DNA of 64,000 nucleotides from an uncultured bacterium (GTDB lineage Bacteria; Bacillota_I; Bacilli_A; RF39; UBA660), in contig CAJMSU010000002.1 in NCBI GenBank assembly GCA_905216155.1, positions 1-64,000 of the forward strand, written 5' to 3'. Positions 59,749 through 64,000 of the stretch are shown here, piece after piece. The notes beneath the pieces were generated by a model. It did no database searches. It was not told where the DNA came from and saw only the letters and a program-made list of their open reading frames with translations. A program made the translations under genes and the position numbers. Each line of letters starts with the position of its first letter. Within the stretch, counting starts at the first letter, position 1.

Positions 59749-59964
59749 TTATTTACGATAGGTAATACGCCCACGTGTTAAATCATAAGGCGATAGTTCT
59801 ATCATTACGGTATCTCCTGCTAAGATGCGAATATAGTGCATTCGTATTTTACCAGAAACGTGAGCTTCCACAATGTGTCCATTTTCTAGTTGAACTTTGA
59901 ATTTCCCACCTGGGATAATTTCAAGAACTTTACCTTCCATTTCGATTGTATCTTCTTTTGCCAT
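59749..59964 (-). CDS. infA: Translation initiation factor IF-1
   Basis: 71 aa, OB-fold IF-1 with MAKEDTIEMEGKVLEIIPGGKF and MIELSPYDLTRGRITYRK. Follows map by four bases. Confidence 0.98.
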   Translation of the reverse strand: MAKEDTIEMEGKVLEIIPGGKFKVQLENGHIVEAHVSGKIRMHYIRILAGDTVMIELSPYDLTRGRITYRK

Positions 59965-59968
59965 CTTT

Positions 59969-60715
59969 TCACTCTCCTGTTAAGATTTCATAGCCATCTT
60001 CTGTAACTAATACAGTGTGCTCAAAGTGAGCTGCTGGATGACCATCTTCTGTTATTACAGTCCAATCATCATCTAATATTTCAATTCTTGGACTTTTTGC
60101 AGTTAACATTGGTTCTACAGCAATAACCATACCTGGTTTAAGTCTAGGTCCAGTATTTGGTGTTCCATAGTTTGGAACTTCTGGATCTTCATGTAAGTTA
60201 CTACCTACTCCATGTCCACACAATTCTCTTACAACTCCTAAGTTATGCTTAGTTGAGTATTCATAAATTGCATGTCCTATATCACCAATTCTATTACCTG
60301 GTTTTACTTCATTTAAACCTACAAATAAAGCTTTTTCGGTATATTTCATTAAATGAGATTTTTCCTCATCAACTTTTCCTATTTCATAACTCCATGCAGA
60401 GTCACCATGATATCCCTTATAGCATGCACAAATATCAAGTGTTACAATATCTCCATCTTTTAATTTTCTTGGCCCTGCTATTCCATGTACTACTTCATCA
60501 TTAACTGAAATGCATATGGCTGCTGGAAATCCTTGATATCCTTTACAAGATGGTGTTGCATCTTGACTTCTTATGTATTTATCTGCTAAATCATCAATTT
60601 CTTGGGTTGTAATACCAGGTTTTAAGAAAGGGCGTAAATATTGATGGGTTTTATATACAATATTACCAGCAATTCTTAAAAGCTCTATTTCCCTATTACT
60701 TTTTATTGTAATCAC
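59969..60715 (-). CDS. map: Methionine aminopeptidase type I
   Basis: 248 aa. Removes N-terminal Met from nascent proteins. The five metal ligands are in VTLDICACYKGYHGDSA (two Asp), GHGVGSNLHEDP (His), VIAVEPMLT (Glu) and AHFEHTVLV (Glu region). GTG start with GGAGATG upstream. Confidence 0.97.
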   Translation of the reverse strand: MITIKSNREIELLRIAGNIVYKTHQYLRPFLKPGITTQEIDDLADKYIRSQDATPSCKGYQGFPAAICISVNDEVVHGIAGPRKLKDGDIVTLDICACYKGYHGDSAWSYEIGKVDEEKSHLMKYTEKALFVGLNEVKPGNRIGDIGHAIYEYSTKHNLGVVRELCGHGVGSNLHEDPEVPNYGTPNTGPRLKPGMVIAVEPMLTAKSPRIEILDDDWTVITEDGHPAAHFEHTVLVTEDGYEILTGE

Positions 60716-60728
60716 TTTATATCATCTC

Positions 60729-61385
60729 CTATTGATTGCTGATAATTTTATCGATTTTTTTGAATACATTTTCAACAGTATCATTACCATCTACTTCATA
60801 CAATACATTTTTTTCTTTATAATATTTAATTATTGGTTCTGTTTTTTCTAAATACATTTTGTATCTAGTTTCAAATGCTTCTAGATTATCATCATTTCTT
60901 TGATATAATCTACCACCACAATTGTCACATACTGAATCAACTTGTGGAGCACTTGCTTCATCATTTATATTAAATATTGATTGACAATCTTCGCAAATTC
61001 TACGACCTGTAATTCTTTTTTCTAATGTCTTTTTATCGATATTTATTAATATTACATTTCCAATATCCATGTTTAAATTGTTTAATATTTCATCATATTT
61101 AATGGCTTGTTCAATATTCCTTGGAAAACCATCAATTATAAATCCATTTTTACAATCTTTTTGTTTTAGACGATCTTCTATCAATTGATAAGTTATTTCG
61201 TCTTTAACTAGCTTCCCAGCTGCTAGTGTTTCATAAACATAACTACCTATTTCACTATCTTGCTTAGAGATATTTCTTAAAATATCACCAGTTGATATGT
61301 GAGGTATATTATATTTTCCTACCACAAGATCAGCTTGTGTTCCTTTTCCGGCAGCTGGTGGGGCTATAAACATTATATTTTTCAA
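60729..61385 (-). CDS. adk: Adenylate kinase
   Basis: 218 aa, long-LID form. The P loop is FIAPPAAGKGTQ (usual GPPGAGKGT slightly altered). NMP site ISTGDILR and FPRNIEQA are present. The LID holds four Cys (CEDC and CDNC) for zinc. Start is TTG at 61385 (GGTGAT upstream) or the ATG 12 bases in. Confidence 0.96.
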   Translation of the reverse strand: MKNIMFIAPPAAGKGTQADLVVGKYNIPHISTGDILRNISKQDSEIGSYVYETLAAGKLVKDEITYQLIEDRLKQKDCKNGFIIDGFPRNIEQAIKYDEILNNLNMDIGNVILINIDKKTLEKRITGRRICEDCQSIFNINDEASAPQVDSVCDNCGGRLYQRNDDNLEAFETRYKMYLEKTEPIIKYYKEKNVLYEVDGNDTVENVFKKIDKIISNQ

Positions 61386-61389
61386 ATTA

Positions 61390-62664
61390 TCACCTTCTAC
61401 TATAACCTCTCTTATAACTTCTTGTAAGAAGGCTTCCTTCCAATTGTTTATAAGTTTCTAATGCTACTCCTACTACGATTAATAATCCAGTACCACCAAT
61501 TGATACACTTGTAGGTAAGCTTGTAAATTTTGAAAATAGTATTGGTAATCCAGCTATTATTACTAAGAATGCAGCTCCTAATACTGTTAATCTTGATAAT
61601 ACCTTATTTATATGTTTTTTTGTTTCTTCTCCTGGTCTAACTCCTGGTATATATCCACCGTTTTCTTGTAGGTTCTTTGCAAATTCTTCTGGTTTTAATT
61701 GAATAAATGTATAGAAGTATGCAAATAAGAAGATTAGTACAATATATATCATGAAACCAACTGGAGTAGTGTATGTTAAATACTTTTGAACAAACAAAGT
61801 AAATGCTTCTTTTTTTACTACTTGAGCAATTATACCAGGGATTGTCATTAGGCTTGATGCAAATATTACTGGTATAACTCCTGCAGAGTTTATTTTAATT
61901 GGCATGAAACTTTGTGCTGATGCTCCATATGCACTTGTTGATTTGTTGGCATATTGGATAGGTATTCTTCTTTCTGACTCTTGAACGAAGATAACACCAA
62001 TTATTACTAAGAAATAAATTAATACAAATACTAAGAATTTAATAATTCCTAAGGTTATAACTTGTGCTGTTCCATTTAGAGTTATTAAACCATTGAATGC
62101 ATCTATAAACATTTGAGGAAGTGTATAAATGATACCTGCCATAATTATTAGACTGGTTCCATTTCCAATTCCTTTTTGTGTTACTTGATCTCCTAACCAT
62201 AAAAGGAAAGAAGTTCCGGCAGTTAATACTGTAGATATATATAAATATTGCATTACATCACCATTTTTACCTATAAAGGCAAAGGCTAATGCATATCCTT
62301 CTATAAAGGCAAAAGCTATACCCATATATCTAGTTATTTGGTTTAATTTTTGTCTTCCTGTTGCTCCTTGTTTACTTAATTCAGTAAAGTATGGAATTAT
62401 ATCCATTTGTAGTAATTGCATAATGATAGATGCAGTAATATATGGCATAACACCTAAGGCAAATATTGAAAAATTCTTAAGTGCTCCACCACCGATTGTA
62501 TTAATTAATTCTAGGAAACTTAAATTGCTTGTTAATTCTTCTGTTCCTGGTACTCTGATTGAAATACCTAATATGAAGATCATTAATGCTCCAAGTGTAA
62601 AATAAATTCTATGTCTTAAGTCTTTATTTGTTGGAGTAAATAATTGCTTCATAACTTTGAACAT
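61390..62664 (-). CDS. secY: Protein translocase subunit SecY
   Basis: 424 aa with ten membrane helices. Family blocks: GVMPYITASIIMQLL, GIGNGTSLIIMAGI, RRIPIQYA and the C-terminal tail. Central channel of the Sec translocon. GAGGTGAT precedes the ATG. Confidence 0.98.
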   Translation of the reverse strand: MFKVMKQLFTPTNKDLRHRIYFTLGALMIFILGISIRVPGTEELTSNLSFLELINTIGGGALKNFSIFALGVMPYITASIIMQLLQMDIIPYFTELSKQGATGRQKLNQITRYMGIAFAFIEGYALAFAFIGKNGDVMQYLYISTVLTAGTSFLLWLGDQVTQKGIGNGTSLIIMAGIIYTLPQMFIDAFNGLITLNGTAQVITLGIIKFLVFVLIYFLVIIGVIFVQESERRIPIQYANKSTSAYGASAQSFMPIKINSAGVIPVIFASSLMTIPGIIAQVVKKEAFTLFVQKYLTYTTPVGFMIYIVLIFLFAYFYTFIQLKPEEFAKNLQENGGYIPGVRPGEETKKHINKVLSRLTVLGAAFLVIIAGLPILFSKFTSLPTSVSIGGTGLLIVVGVALETYKQLEGSLLTRSYKRGYSRR

Positions 62665-62665
62665 A

Positions 62666-63109
62666 TTAGATCACCTCAGCTTTGCTTCCTGACTCTTTGA
62701 TCTTTTCTAATGCTACTTTAGAGAATTTATTAGCTTGAATAGTTAATTTCTTTTCAAGTTTTCCTTCACCAAGTACTTTTATTCCATCTAATTGATTTTT
62801 AATTATTCCCATCTCTTTTAATAGAGCTGGAGTTACTGTTGTTCCATCTTCGAATCTATTTAAATCACCAATATTTATTACAGCATATACTGTTTTAAAT
62901 TTAGCGTTTGTAAATCCTCTTTTTGGAAGTCTTCTATATAATGGTAATTGTCCACCTTCAAATACTGGGTTGATACTACCACCACTACGTGCTTTTTGTC
63001 CTTTTTGTCCACGACCACTTGTTTTACCAAGACCACTAGCTGGTCCGCGTCCTACACGTTTTTTTGCTTTTGTAGCTCCGATATTTTTTTCTAATTCATG
63101 TAATTTCAT
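62666..63109 (-). CDS. rplO: 50S ribosomal protein L15
   Basis: 147 aa; KRVGRGPASGLGKTSGRGQKGQKARSG and the conserved beta core are intact. It starts exactly where rpsE ends, leaving no room for rpmD, which normally sits between them. Confidence 0.98.
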   Translation of the reverse strand: MKLHELEKNIGATKAKKRVGRGPASGLGKTSGRGQKGQKARSGGSINPVFEGGQLPLYRRLPKRGFTNAKFKTVYAVINIGDLNRFEDGTTVTPALLKEMGIIKNQLDGIKVLGEGKLEKKLTIQANKFSKVALEKIKESGSKAEVI

Positions 63110-63618
63110 TATCCTAATATCTCCTCTACTGTTTTTCCACGAAGTGCTGCTACTTGCTCTGGAGTCTTAATTGACTTAAGTGCATTAAGGGCAGCATTAG
63201 CTGTGTTTATTTTAGTTCTTGCTCCTAGTGATTTAGAGACAATATCACGAAATCCTGCTAATTCTAAGATAGCACGAACAGATCCACCGGCAATAACTCC
63301 AGTACCAGCTGGTGCAGGTTTAATAATAACTCTTGCAGCTCCACTAGTTCCTATTGCTTCATGAGCAACTGTTCTTCCATCTATTAGAGGTACTGTGATC
63401 ATTTTTTTATTTGCATCTTGAAGTGCTTTTTTAATTGCATCAGGTACTTCATTAGCTTTACCAATACCTAATCCAACTTTACCTTTACGGTCACCTATAA
63501 CAACTGTAGCAGCATATCTTCTACGACGTCCACCTTTAGTAACTTTTACAACGCTTTTAACGTCAATTACTAATTCTTCAAATTGTTTTTCTTTAGGTTC
63601 ACGAGTTTTTCTTTGCAT
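63109..63618 (-). CDS. rpsE: 30S ribosomal protein S5
   Basis: 169 aa; FEELVIDVKSVVKVTKGGRRRRYAATVVIGD and the C-terminal NALKSIKTPEQVAALRGKTVEEILG are standard S5. AGGAGGG precedes the ATG. Confidence 0.98.
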   Translation of the reverse strand: MQRKTREPKEKQFEELVIDVKSVVKVTKGGRRRRYAATVVIGDRKGKVGLGIGKANEVPDAIKKALQDANKKMITVPLIDGRTVAHEAIGTSGAARVIIKPAPAGTGVIAGGSVRAILELAGFRDIVSKSLGARTKINTANAALNALKSIKTPEQVAALRGKTVEEILG

Positions 63619-63630
63619 AATACCCTCCTA

Positions 63631-63993
63631 TTAGAATTCTAATCCATTTTCACGTGCAGCTTCTGCTAAAGCTTTTACACGTCCATGATAAAGATATCCA
63701 CCTCTATCAAATACAACATTTTTTATTTTTGCTTTTGTAGCTTTTTTAGCGATTGCTTCTCCTACAACCTTAGCTGCTTCAACATTACTTCCATTTTCAA
63801 TTTTTAAGTCTTTGTCTAATGAGGAAGCAGAACAAATTGTAGTTTTTGTTTCATCATCGATAATTTGTGCATAAATTTCTTTATTAGAACGAAATACACA
63901 TAATCTTGGTGTCATGCTTGTTCCCATCATATTTTTACGAATTCTTTCATGACGAGCTATACGCATACTATTACGAGATTCTTTTTTTATCAT
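63631..63993 (-). CDS. rplR: 50S ribosomal protein L18
   Basis: 120 aa; RIARHERIRKNMMGTSMTPRLCVFRSNKEIYAQIID and VVFDRGGYLYHGRVKALAEAARENGLEF are standard L18, the 5S rRNA-binding protein. The ribosome site is cut by the window edge. Confidence 0.98.
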   Translation of the reverse strand: MIKKESRNSMRIARHERIRKNMMGTSMTPRLCVFRSNKEIYAQIIDDETKTTICSASSLDKDLKIENGSNVEAAKVVGEAIAKKATKAKIKNVVFDRGGYLYHGRVKALAEAARENGLEF

Positions 63994-64000
63994 AATTTGA

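Noticed and set aside
62660..63120. Possible overlooked rpmD in another frame
   Set aside because: The rpsE and rplO frames abut, leaving no space; no L30-like frame is seen on either strand.

Overview
The window is a low-GC Bacillota chromosome segment. The ribosomal/secretion operon order, SpoIID- and CwlD-like genes, an FHA-type EssC and standard TGA stops with TGG tryptophan all fit this. A gut Bacilli lineage near the Erysipelotrichales/RF39 radiation is my best guess; no rRNA is present to test it.

Layout. (1) 1 to about 8.28 kb: right part of an integrated element. It carries a type I restriction operon (zinc-ribbon DUF4145 gene, fused hsdM-hsdS, hsdR running off the left edge), a short replication-like module, a large serine recombinase and a HEPN-domain gene. 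It appears to have cut an amidase gene at 8.25-8.58 kb. (2) 8.6-22.4 kb: host genes. These are CorA, a DUF5684-like membrane protein, HtrA, an Abi_2 HEPN protein, a zinc-dependent phospholipase C-like protein, a SpoIID-like protein lacking the catalytic Glu, a very compact type VII secretion locus (EssC, YukD-like protein, two tiny helical proteins), CwlD, a ZIP transporter and an orphan holin plus M23 lysin pair. (3) 22.5-53.1 kb: an apparently complete HK97-type siphophage prophage, bounded by direct repeats built of 11-bp units. Its integrase/immunity module is on the right. Early genes, packaging, head, tail, a diversity-generating retroelement (DGR) and lysis genes all read leftward. (4) 53.2-64 kb: host operon rplR-rpsE-rplO-secY-adk-map-infA-rpmJ-rpsM-rpsK-rpoA-rplQ, then an SDR gene, two decayed ECF-type ATPases, truA, rplM and rpsI, all leftward. 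rpmD is absent and ecfT is missing.

The richest part is the prophage. The DGR is complete: target gene, variable repeat, downstream hairpin, Avd-like gene, template repeat and reverse transcriptase. All 7 template/variable differences fall at template adenines. Three near-identical cassettes precede the HNH/terminase, portal and lysis genes. Each has a TGTGAA direct repeat, an extended -10 promoter and then, within about 30 bases, an intrinsic-terminator hairpin. They look like a shared late-gene activation/antitermination switch. The tail chaperone gene has an A AAA AAC slippery site with a 74-codon -1 extension. A 26-bp perfect inverted repeat encloses the repressor/Cro segment and lies upstream of both the excisionase-like and integrase genes.
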